This document shows, piece after piece, positions 1 through 5,054 of a stretch of 5,266 nucleotides of DNA. This DNA comes from Phycisphaerales bacterium (lineage in GTDB: Bacteria; Planctomycetota; Phycisphaerae; Phycisphaerales; SM1A02), in assembly GCA_007135295.1 (NCBI GenBank), contig SLJD01000261.1:1-5266 (forward strand), written 5' to 3'. The notes beneath the pieces are model-generated. The model saw only the letters and a program-made list of their open reading frames with translations. It was not told where the DNA came from and ran no database searches. The position numbers and the translations under genes were made by a program. Numbering within the stretch: the stretch's first letter is position 1; each line of letters begins with the position of its first letter.

Positions 1-148
1 CCGGACTGCCATCGCCACCACCCGCAGCGTCGGCGCGGGACGCAGCCAAGCCATCCGAAGCAGCGGAATCAGGCCGCTCCGGCTCGGTTGGACCGTCTGG
101 CGTGTTCAAGGTCGGCGATTGTAGCCGACGCTGCGCAGCGAATCCGAT
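1..148. other. Region left of the dehydrogenase gene, possibly with the start of a further minus-strand gene
   Basis: No gene can be assigned firmly here. On the minus strand a frame is open from base 105 to the window edge. Its first ATG is at 52-54 and it reads MAWLRPAPTLRVVAMAVR before being cut off. About 15 of its 18 codons end in G or C, which fits the real genes of this window, but no clear ribosome binding site precedes it. A second minus-strand frame, starting at TTG (107-109) and reading MNTPDGPTEPERPDSAASDG and onward, is also open to the edge, but only about 60% of its codons end in G/C, so it looks less coding. Either could be the N-terminus of a gene lying mostly outside the window. 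Bases 111-140 carry two inverted repeats, described separately. Confidence 0.3.
111..140. repeat. Two adjacent inverted repeats just past the dehydrogenase stop
   Basis: Bases 111-116 (GTCGGC) pair with 124-129 (GCCGAC) around a seven-base loop. Bases 129-140 form the perfect 12-base palindrome CGCTGCGCAGCG. On the minus strand both follow the dehydrogenase stop at 149 by 8 to 38 bases, the position expected for a transcript end, but there is no T-run, so a classical rho-independent terminator is not shown. The loop of the first repeat contains TACAAT on the minus strand (118-123), one base from the -10 consensus. An operator over a downstream promoter is therefore the other reading, although no good -35 element accompanies it. 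Confidence 0.45.
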
Positions 149-1234
149 CTACGGCTCGATGAGCACACTCAGGGGACTGAAGTCGGCTACTCTGAACATC
201 CCCGCCGCGTCCGCCAGCCGGCACCGCCGGTCGATCAATCCCAGCACATCAACCTCCCGCCGCGCGAGAAGGGACAGCGCCTCGCTCATCGGACCGAACC
301 CCGAGCCGAGCAGCGTCACTTCGCCCGCGACAAGCCGGCTCAGGTGTCCCGCACGATCGTCCGTCCCGCCGCGATCCACCATCAGCGACTTGCTCAGGAT
401 CTGCCCCCGCGGCCGGACAAGTTCCAGCGCCGCCGAGAGGCCCGACGGCCGGCCCGTGCAGTCCACCACGATGTCCTGATCCGCCCGACGACCGATCTCG
501 CTCAGCGGACGATGCTTGATCCCCCACCGCTCGCACACCGCCAGCTTGTGCAGATGCCGACCAATGACTCGAACCGACGCGTTGAGCCGGGCCATCAACT
601 GCGCGCAGACCAGCGCCACCGGCCCGTCGCCGAGCACCGTGATGTACGGCTTACCTTCAATCGTCAACTGCCGCACCGCCTGCACCCCCGCCGCCACAAT
701 CGAGCCGAACACCGCGATGTCATCATCAAGGTCATCCGGCACCGTCAGCAGATTCTCCGCCGGCGCCGCGAACCGCTCTGACAGGCAGCCGTCCAGCCCG
801 CATATTCCCAACATTCGCCGCTGCCGACAGTGCAGCCGCAAACCCGACCGGCACATGTCGCAACTCCGGCACGCCACATGCGGCGCGACGAGCACCCGCC
901 GGCCGACCAGATCGGATGGCCGGCCTGATGCCCCGGCCCGGCCCTTGCCCGGGGATGTTCCGCCGTCCACCGACTCCACTTCCCCCACCGCCGTATGGCC
1001 GAGGACCCCTTGAAACGCTGCCGCCCCGCCGCCCCCGGCTCCTGTTCCGGTACTCGCCCCCGCGCCCGCTGATCTCAGCACGAACCCGGCCGCGACCTCC
1101 CGATCCAGCCGCGTGACCATACCGCGCACGAGCCGCAGCCGCGCCCACGCCTCTCCTCCTTCCGCCGGCGGGTCCGAGTTTACGTACCGCCCTTCGACCT
1201 GCGCGCCGCCTTCCGCGGCCAGCACCGCCTTCAC
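149..1234 (-). CDS. Medium-chain dehydrogenase/reductase, zinc alcohol dehydrogenase type, with a degenerate catalytic zinc site
   Basis: The 361-residue product resembles cytosolic medium-chain, threonine-dehydrogenase-like NAD(P)-dependent dehydrogenases. The structural zinc lobe is intact, with C122, C125, C128 and C136 in the spacing C-x2-C-x2-C-x7-C. The Rossmann part starts near residue 198 with GDGPVA (202-207), where the last glycine of GxGxxG is alanine, followed by VIGRHLHKL (223-231) at the cofactor-ribose position. DCTGRPSG (258-265) and VRPRGQILSKS (273-283) are typical later motifs. The catalytic site is odd. By alignment from memory, the usual Cys of GICGTD is V40, the Glu of GHE is T81 (H80 remains) and the Glu of FAEP is S178. 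Residues 54-75 and 90-108 are Gly/Ala/Ser-rich insertions. The start is GTG with GGAG seven bases upstream (1242-1245). The substrate is unknown. The fold call is firm; catalytic activity is uncertain. Confidence 0.85.
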   Translation of the reverse strand: MKAVLAAEGGAQVEGRYVNSDPPAEGGEAWARLRLVRGMVTRLDREVAAGFVLRSAGAGASTGTGAGGGGAAAFQGVLGHTAVGEVESVDGGTSPGKGRAGASGRPSDLVGRRVLVAPHVACRSCDMCRSGLRLHCRQRRMLGICGLDGCLSERFAAPAENLLTVPDDLDDDIAVFGSIVAAGVQAVRQLTIEGKPYITVLGDGPVALVCAQLMARLNASVRVIGRHLHKLAVCERWGIKHRPLSEIGRRADQDIVVDCTGRPSGLSAALELVRPRGQILSKSLMVDRGGTDDRAGHLSRLVAGEVTLLGSGFGPMSEALSLLARREVDVLGLIDRRCRLADAAGMFRVADFSPLSVLIEP

Positions 1235-1311
1235 GAGAGCGCTCCGGCCGGCGCACGCGCACGAGAACGGTCGATCGGACCGCTCAATTTCAGTTGTGCC
1301 ATAATCTTCAT
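1231..1311 (-). CDS. Possible 26-codon leader ORF overlapping the dehydrogenase start
   Basis: A short frame starts at ATG (1309-1311), with a second in-frame ATG at 1300-1302, and reads MKIMAQLKLSGPIDRSRA and onward, ending ALS. Its TGA stop (1231-1233) overlaps the dehydrogenase GTG start in the arrangement GTGA, the classic geometry for translational coupling. Against it, neither ATG has a clear ribosome binding site, the peptide matches nothing I recognise, the dehydrogenase has its own GGAG, and such overlaps arise by chance. It may be a leader peptide or only open sequence in the 126-base gap. Confidence 0.2.
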   Translation of the reverse strand: MKIMAQLKLSGPIDRSRARAPAGALS

Positions 1312-1360
1312 CCGCCGGGCCGCAGACGATCGCCCGGTCGCCCGGTCTTCCCAGACGCCC
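1235..1360. other. Intergenic gap between the HEAT lipoprotein and dehydrogenase genes
   Basis: This stretch holds an inverted repeat at 1268-1282 (CGGTC, five bases, GACCG), a possible operator or small hairpin about 35 bases before the dehydrogenase start. It also holds an exact tandem pair of CGCCCGGT at 1331-1346, close after the HEAT gene stop. A minus-strand GATTAT around 1302-1307 is weakly -10-like but has no good -35. The segment 1284-1311 is locally AT-rich compared with its surroundings, as promoter DNA often is. I see no convincing promoter or terminator. Confidence 0.35.
1242..1245 (-). promoter_or_regulatory. Ribosome binding site of the dehydrogenase gene
   Basis: On the minus strand GGAG lies seven bases before the GTG at 1232-1234. 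It supports GTG as the start, since no ATG follows until well inside the conserved region. Confidence 0.55.
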
Positions 1361-2248
1361 TCAGTCGAGTTGATCGGGCGGCACGATCCCCCGCTCCGGG
1401 TCAAACTCCGCCTCATACGGCGATCCGCGGGGCGGGGCCGGCTCCTCGAACTCCAGATTCGTCCAGAAGGCGAATTTTTCCAGCAGCGTCTCATCCCGGC
1501 TGTATGTCGGGTACAGATAGGCAACGCCTTGAGCAAACGGCTCATCCGTCGCGTCATACCAGTCGATCCAGGCCCGACGATCCATCCCAAAGTCCTGACC
1601 GGTCAGGATCCGCAGCGACCGCTGGGCCATCAGATTCACCGACAAATGCCGCGTCTCCAGCGCCGCCACGAGCCCTTCAACCGCCCGATGCGACCGGTAT
1701 TGCCCCAGGGCGACCGCCGCCGCCGCCCGGACGTCCGGTTCTTCCTCTTCATCGCCGAGCACGCGGACGAGCGAGCCGATCACAGCAGGGTTGTGCAGCC
1801 GCTGAAGCCCCCGCGCCGCCGCCCACCGGACCTGTTCATGATCGTGCCGAAGCTGGGCCGCGAGTATCGCCGCGTCCTCCGGATCCCCATGCCGACCCAG
1901 CGCTTCCGTCGCCGCCGCCCGCACGAGCGGATCCTCATCCGTCTGCGCGTAGTTGCGATACGTTCGCACATACGCGTCCTCGTCGGCGAAGTACGAATTG
2001 GCAATCAGCACCACCCCCCGGCGGCGCCGGTCAGCATCATTCGGGTCGAGCATGTCCCGGGCGGCTTCGCCCGGCGAAGGCGGCACGATTGAACGGAACA
2101 AGTCATCAATATCCTGCCCGGCCGCCCCGCACCCCGGCGCGATCACCAGCACCATCGCGGCTCCCGCCACCATCAGAGCCCGAACCGCAGCGCCCCGCAC
2201 GCCGGCGTGGCAGGAACCCGTCTCAAATGTCCTCGTCCAGAACCGCAT
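1361..2248 (-). CDS. HEAT-repeat lipoprotein or secreted protein
   Basis: The product has 295 residues from the ATG at 2246-2248. Residues 1-40 look like an export signal: a basic n-region, a hydrophobic stretch ALMVAGAAMVLVIAPG (24-39), then C40, a weak lipobox (IAPGC). HEAT-like helical pairs follow at about 106-135 (DPLVRAAATEALGRHGDPED), 137-168 and 171-198 (PDVRAAAAVALGQY). The end of the array reads RSLRILTGQDFGMDRRAWID (210-229), a motif I associate with planctomycetal HEAT proteins. Residues 266-295 are acidic and Pro-rich. HEAT arrays mediate protein-protein contacts, so a scaffold role in the cell envelope is inferred; no enzyme motif is present. The frame continues upstream to a GTG at 2380 with GAGG before it, but that stretch uses codons rare here (AAA, GTT, GGA, AGA, ATA), carries intergenic-looking repeats and would put 44 residues before the signal, so 2248 is preferred. 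Confidence 0.8.
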   Translation of the reverse strand: MRFWTRTFETGSCHAGVRGAAVRALMVAGAAMVLVIAPGCGAAGQDIDDLFRSIVPPSPGEAARDMLDPNDADRRRRGVVLIANSYFADEDAYVRTYRNYAQTDEDPLVRAAATEALGRHGDPEDAAILAAQLRHDHEQVRWAAARGLQRLHNPAVIGSLVRVLGDEEEEPDVRAAAAVALGQYRSHRAVEGLVAALETRHLSVNLMAQRSLRILTGQDFGMDRRAWIDWYDATDEPFAQGVAYLYPTYSRDETLLEKFAFWTNLEFEEPAPPRGSPYEAEFDPERGIVPPDQLD

Positions 2249-2258
2249 GATTCGGCAG

Positions 2259-2285
2259 AGTATATCGCCGACCGCCCACTGTCGA
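2259..2285 (-). promoter_or_regulatory. Candidate promoter of the HEAT lipoprotein gene
   Basis: On the minus strand TCGACA (2280-2285, five of six matches to TTGACA) is followed after 15 bases by TATACT (2259-2264, five of six to TATAAT). The spacer is two bases short of ideal. Transcription would start around 2252, only a few bases before the ATG at 2246-2248, giving a nearly leaderless message. This agrees with the lack of a ribosome binding site before that ATG. Confidence 0.4.
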
Positions 2286-2315
2286 TGCTCAGAACACCTC
2301 CGCCCACCAGCCCTG

Positions 2316-2353
2316 CCCCCAACTCTGCCTCCAACTTTGCCCCCCAACTCTGC
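2316..2353. repeat. Three imperfect tandem repeats of 12-13 bases
   Basis: Units CCCCCAACTCTGC (2316-2328), CTCCAACTTTGC (2329-2340) and CCCCCAACTCTGC (2341-2353) follow one another without a gap. They lie in the 139-base interval between the TPR-like gene and the HEAT gene, upstream of the candidate HEAT promoter. The outer units are identical. Unit lengths of 13, 12 and 13 do not preserve a reading frame, which supports a non-coding interval. They could be protein-binding sites about one helical turn apart, or simply slippage products. Confidence 0.6.
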
Positions 2354-2387
2354 TCTCCCTCCCCGGGAGACCTGCCTCACCGGCGCC

Positions 2388-3632
2388 TCACCGCATCTGC
2401 GCCGTCGGCGACTGCGTCGCCCGCGCCCGCAGCTTGTCGATCACGGATCGCACCTCATCCGCCATCTTGCTGTTGGGAAACTCGTCGATGATCGACTGGC
2501 CGAGGTACACCGCCTCAGTCCACTCGTGGTTCCGCACCGCGATCTTGAACTGCGCGCCGAGATTCTCCCGGTGCTTGACCACCACGCCCTGGGCGACTTC
2601 CGCGAGCCGGCCCGCTTCTTCCGGCGTGAGGTACCGGTCGAGTTCGCGCAGCCACTCCATCGCGCTTTCCGCATCATCGCGCTGCGCCGCATCGAGGAAC
2701 TTCTGCTCCAGGTCCGCCTTGTGCTCTTCCCGCGCCCGCAGAATGCGGTCTTCGAGATGATCGACAAGATGCGAATCCGGATACAGCCGCCGGATCCGCG
2801 CCGCTTCCCGGTACGCCGTCGCCCAGTCCCGCCGCTCAAGGTGCGCATCAAGCTGCTCAAGCGCCTGCCGCACTTTCGCGTCATGCTCCTGGTCACGGAT
2901 CTGCAGGATCCGAGAGCGATACGCCTCGGCCTCTTCGCGGAAGCCGAACAGGTCGCCCAGCGCATCACAATGCGTCAACCCCGCGTTGAAATCGCCGCAC
3001 TCGATGTCCGACTCGATCGCTTCGCGCAGCATCTGCACTTCATGGTCGCGGAACAGCACGCGCTTGGCGTTGTCCGAGAGCATCGTGTGCGTGTGAATCT
3101 CCCGCAGCAGCGGCGCGACCACGTCCGACACCGCCGCCCCCGCCGACGCGTTCGAACCGCCACCGCTCATCTCCGCGTCTCCATTTCGCCGTCGCAGTTC
3201 CCACCAGATCGGCATCGCCACGCCCGTCATGAGCAGCCCGACCGTCCCCGCCGCGATCAGCGCCCAGCCCGCCGGCCCGCCGCCCCCCTGCATGCCGACC
3301 TCCACGCCGATCCAGACGCATCCCATGCCGCCGATCACCGTCAGGCCGAACAGCGACCACGCCGGCTGACGGACCACCACCGCCGCGATCGTCACCAGCA
3401 TCCCCGCCGCGCCCGTCGTCAGGGCCGGGATGCCCCACGGCTCTCCAAGGCCCATCGCGCCAATCACGATCGCCGCGACAAACAACACCCCCGGCACCGC
3501 GCAGCCGGCGAGCACCCGCGCAAGATCCGATGAAGAGCCACCCGAACCGCCCCGCTTCGGCGCCCCTTCAATCGCCCCGCCATCGCCTGAAAACGACCCC
3601 GGAGCCACGTCAGTTCGCTGCGATACGCTCAT
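2388..3632 (-). CDS. Four-helix membrane protein with a C-terminal TPR-like helical repeat domain
   Basis: The 414-residue product has three parts. Residues 1-37 are polar and Gly/Ser-rich. Four hydrophobic segments follow at about 39-61, 68-87, 92-112 and 122-143, a compact membrane domain that ends in basic ELRRRN and so suggests a cytoplasmic tail. Residues 172-405 are charged and helical with roughly 50-residue repeats: GDFNAGLTHCDALGDLFG (213-230), RRDWATAYREAARIRRLYPD (267-286), DDAESAMEWLRELDRYLTPE (319-338) and HEWTEAVYLGQSIIDEFPN (369-387). The spacing is longer than a classic 34-residue TPR, so TPR-like is the safer term. LSDNAKRVLFRD (185-196) and the repeats resemble a conserved planctomycetal protein of unknown function. 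The start is ATG at 3632 because AGGAG lies seven bases before it; a GTG at 3638 would be only one base from that site. A scaffold or tethering role is inferred. Confidence 0.8.
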   Translation of the reverse strand: MSVSQRTDVAPGSFSGDGGAIEGAPKRGGSGGSSSDLARVLAGCAVPGVLFVAAIVIGAMGLGEPWGIPALTTGAAGMLVTIAAVVVRQPAWSLFGLTVIGGMGCVWIGVEVGMQGGGGPAGWALIAAGTVGLLMTGVAMPIWWELRRRNGDAEMSGGGSNASAGAAVSDVVAPLLREIHTHTMLSDNAKRVLFRDHEVQMLREAIESDIECGDFNAGLTHCDALGDLFGFREEAEAYRSRILQIRDQEHDAKVRQALEQLDAHLERRDWATAYREAARIRRLYPDSHLVDHLEDRILRAREEHKADLEQKFLDAAQRDDAESAMEWLRELDRYLTPEEAGRLAEVAQGVVVKHRENLGAQFKIAVRNHEWTEAVYLGQSIIDEFPNSKMADEVRSVIDKLRARATQSPTAQMR

Positions 3633-3639
3633 GGCCACT

Positions 3640-3644
3640 CTCCT
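3640..3644 (-). promoter_or_regulatory. Ribosome binding site that fixes the start of the membrane/TPR-like gene
   Basis: AGGAG on the minus strand is seven bases from the ATG at 3630-3632. It is only one base from the in-frame GTG at 3636-3638, which rules out the GTG as the start. Confidence 0.7.
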
Positions 3645-3645
3645 G

Positions 3646-3665
3646 CCCCCGGGGGAACGTCCCCC
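3646..3665 (-). other. Strong G/C hairpin between the cupin stop and the TPR-like gene start
   Basis: Read on the minus strand, GGGGGA, a three-base loop CGT and TCCCCC form a six-base-pair stem (3651-3665), followed directly by a second run of five G (3646-3650). It begins about 40 bases after the cupin stop and ends just before the AGGAG at 3640-3644. There is no T-run, so it may be a weak terminator, an mRNA-processing or stabilising element, or a structure that affects access to the ribosome binding site. Confidence 0.45.
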
Positions 3666-3706
3666 TCATCCCCTTCCATGGACACCGGCACGCGGCGTTC
3701 ATGCCA

Positions 3707-4159
3707 TCAACTGCCCGGCGTCGGCTTCCCGCAATCGTGTGTCACCGGCACCAGGCACAGAAACTCCAGCGGCTCCGCCCCCGTGTTGCGGAACTGGTGC
3801 CGCACATTCGGCTCGATCAGCATCACCTCGCCCGCTTCCATCGCGTGCCACACCCCGTCGTACATCACCTCGCCCCCGCCGCGCAGCACCACGACCTCGT
3901 GCTCATAATTGTGTTCGTGGTCCGGCGTATGACCGCCCGGCTCGACGGTGAACTGCCGCATCGAGAACGTCGGCGCGCCGTCACGCCGCCCCACGAGCAA
4001 CCGCATCCGCACACCCGATACGCCGTCCATCGCAACCGGCTCCGCCGGCACATCATCCATCCGGCGTTTGACCAGCGACACCCCGCTCGCACCATCTGCG
4101 CTCGAAGACGTGGAAGTCGACGGTGACGGTGACTGTGACGATGACGGTGAACTGGTCAT
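3707..4159 (-). CDS. Small cupin-domain protein
   Basis: The 150-residue product is a single-domain cupin of ordinary length. Motif 1 is GGHTPDHEHNYEHEVVVLRG (75-94), with H81 and H83 and an acidic partner (E86 or E88) in the usual metal-binding arrangement. Motif 2 is GEVMLIEPNVRHQFRNTG (110-127), with H121 as the last expected ligand. EPLEFLCLVP (129-138) closes the barrel as in many Cupin_2 proteins. A bound divalent metal is likely from family knowledge; substrate and reaction cannot be read from the sequence, and cupins of this type include isomerases, dioxygenases and non-enzymatic sensors. Residues 1-20 are almost all Ser, Thr and Pro and are encoded partly by a hexanucleotide repeat. 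The ATG at 4157-4159 is supported by AGGAA eight bases upstream (4168-4172). The next ATG, codon 34, has no such site. It diverges from the hydrolase gene. Confidence 0.87.
   Translation of the reverse strand: MTSSPSSSQSPSPSTSTSSSADGASGVSLVKRRMDDVPAEPVAMDGVSGVRMRLLVGRRDGAPTFSMRQFTVEPGGHTPDHEHNYEHEVVVLRGGGEVMYDGVWHAMEAGEVMLIEPNVRHQFRNTGAEPLEFLCLVPVTHDCGKPTPGS
4121..4150. repeat. Hexanucleotide tandem repeat in the first codons of the cupin gene
   Basis: Five consecutive units read CGGTGA, CGGTGA, CTGTGA, CGATGA and CGGTGA on the plus strand; AGTCGA at 4115-4120 may be a decayed sixth. On the coding (minus) strand they give Ser-Pro, Ser-Ser, Ser-Gln-type dipeptides near residues 4-13. Units of six keep the reading frame, so gain or loss would change only the length of the disordered tail. 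Confidence 0.7.
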
Positions 4160-4241
4160 GCCGGCGGTTCCTGCGATATCGTTCGAAGTTTCACTCGGCC
4201 CGTTTCATCTGATCAGGCCGCACACCCTTCAGGATGAGTAT
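4160..4241. promoter_or_regulatory. Divergent intergenic region between the cupin and hydrolase genes
   Basis: These 82 bases must hold at least the start signals of both genes. Visible elements are the cupin ribosome binding site (4168-4172), the palindromes CGATATCG (4174-4181), TTCGAA (4182-4187) and CTGATCAG (4209-4216), and the hydrolase ribosome binding site (4231-4234). On the minus strand TATACT occurs at 4237-4242, the same hexamer as before the HEAT gene. It could be a -10 for the cupin gene with a leader of about 70 bases, but no -35 match accompanies it. The cluster of short palindromes may be operator sequence. No full promoter can be named with confidence. Confidence 0.45.
4231..4234 (+). 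promoter_or_regulatory. Ribosome binding site that fixes the hydrolase start
   Basis: AGGA lies seven bases before the ATG at 4242-4244. The same frame is open leftward to 3948, but that extension runs antisense through the cupin gene, so this site settles the start. Confidence 0.65.
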
Positions 4242-4943
4242 ATGACCCCCGCGAACACCGAGCCCGACCACCCCGCCACCGCTGACACCCCCGCGCCGCA
4301 CATCGAGACCTTCACCCTCGGCGACTACCAGACGAACTGCTTTGTCATCACCCCCGGCCGCCCCGCCACAGGCGCCCCCTGCTGGCTCATCGACTGCGGC
4401 TTCGACCCCCGCGCCATGCTCGATTACGTCCGACGTCAGGAACTCCGCCCCGAGGCCCTCCTGCTGACCCACTGCCACCCCGACCACATCGCCGGCGTCG
4501 ACGAAGCGATCACCGTCCTCGGCCGGCTGCCCATCTACGCCCACCGCGCCGAAGCCGACTGGAACGCCGATCCCACGCTCAACCTCTCCGCCCTCATCGG
4601 CCAGCCCGTCTCCGTCACCGCCCCCGACCACCTGCTCGACGGCGGCGAAACCCTCGACCTCGCCGGCACGCCCTGGCGCGTCGTCCACACCCCGGGCCAC
4701 AGCCCCGGCGGCGTCTGCTTCATCCACGACGACTCGAAGCAGGCAATCGTCGGCGACACCCTCTTCGCCGGCTCCATCGGCCGCATCGACTTCCCCTCAT
4801 CCGATCCCGACGCCATGCGACACACCATCCACGAAGTCATCATGCACTGGCCCGACGACATGACCGTCCACCCCGGCCACGGCCCCGCGACCACCATCGC
4901 CCGCGAACGCCAGCACAACCCCTTCGTCATCAACCGCTTCTGA
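4242..4943 (+). CDS. Metallo-beta-lactamase-fold hydrolase, glyoxalase II-like
   Basis: The 233-residue product carries the full metal-binding set of the metallo-beta-lactamase fold. THCHPDH (76-82) gives H77, H79, D81 and H82; H153 lies in TPGHSPGG (150-157); D172 in GDTLFAGSIGR (171-181); and H213 in HPGHGP (210-215). GDTLF..SIGR..F and the C-terminal ERQHNPFV (222-229) are typical of the short glyoxalase II-like subgroup (YcbL type), which probably binds two metals and hydrolyses thioesters such as S-lactoylglutathione or a related thiol ester. True substrate cannot be read, and the long C-terminal helical domain of classical glyoxalase II is absent. Residues 1-20 are a polar Pro/Thr-rich tail before the first strand (IETFTLGDYQTNCFVI). 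No signal peptide is seen, so it is cytoplasmic. The protein looks complete and active. Confidence 0.92.
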   Translation: MTPANTEPDHPATADTPAPHIETFTLGDYQTNCFVITPGRPATGAPCWLIDCGFDPRAMLDYVRRQELRPEALLLTHCHPDHIAGVDEAITVLGRLPIYAHRAEADWNADPTLNLSALIGQPVSVTAPDHLLDGGETLDLAGTPWRVVHTPGHSPGGVCFIHDDSKQAIVGDTLFAGSIGRIDFPSSDPDAMRHTIHEVIMHWPDDMTVHPGHGPATTIARERQHNPFVINRF

Positions 4944-4977
4944 CCCCGCCCATCCCGCGCCCGCACACCGACAGTCG

Positions 4978-5012
4978 TGATCCGCCCCTGATCCACCACA
5001 TGATCCACCACA
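4978..5012. repeat. Tandem TGATCC repeats with an 11-12 base period
   Basis: Two exact copies of TGATCCACCACA sit back to back at 4989-5000 and 5001-5012. A diverged third unit, TGATCCGCCCC, precedes them at 4978-4988. The period is close to one helical turn, so a protein could bind each unit on the same face of the helix. They lie just upstream of a promoter-like sequence, as an operator or activator site would. Each full unit also matches the DnaA box TTATCCACA at seven of nine positions (TGATCCACC), a weak likeness. Confidence 0.6.
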
Positions 5013-5020
5013 TTTCGGGC

Positions 5021-5049
5021 TGGACCAAACCCGAACACATACCTATCAT
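5021..5049 (+). promoter_or_regulatory. Candidate promoter before the partial gene at 5055
   Basis: TGGACC (5021-5026, four of six to TTGACA) and TATCAT (5044-5049, five of six to TATAAT) are 17 bases apart, the optimal spacing. Transcription would begin at about 5056, at the ATG itself (5055-5057), implying a leaderless or nearly leaderless message. No ribosome binding site precedes the ATG, which is consistent. Confidence 0.4.
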
Positions 5050-5054
5050 GCCCC

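Larger units (their letters stand above)
4944..5054. other. Intergenic region right of the hydrolase gene
   Basis: These 111 bases separate the hydrolase stop from the next likely gene. They contain the tandem TGATCC repeats (4978-5012) and a promoter-like sequence (5021-5049), both listed separately. No hairpin followed by a T-run is seen after the hydrolase stop, so its terminator is not identified. Confidence 0.5.

Noticed and set aside
1..109. A gene starting at TTG 107-109 on the minus strand
   Set aside because: Only about 60% of its codons end in G/C, against about 80% in the real genes, and it has no ribosome binding site. The competing frame from 54 looks more coding, though neither is proven.
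1294..2250. A 318-codon plus-strand open frame
   Set aside because: It is Pro/Arg/Ser-rich and mirrors the HEAT gene, whose repeats are clear on the other strand.
1953..3533. A 526-codon plus-strand open frame, the longest in the window
   Set aside because: It is rich in Arg, Pro and His, runs antisense to the TPR-like and HEAT genes, and shows no domain. It is the usual mirror frame of high-GC coding sequence.
3948..4241. A 98-codon N-terminal extension of the MBL-fold hydrolase
   Set aside because: It is antisense to the cupin gene, and a ribosome binding site precedes the internal ATG at 4242.
4978..5012. A replication origin based on DnaA-box-like units
   Set aside because: Each unit matches only seven of nine positions, there is no AT-rich unwinding region, and no dnaA or dnaN gene is near.
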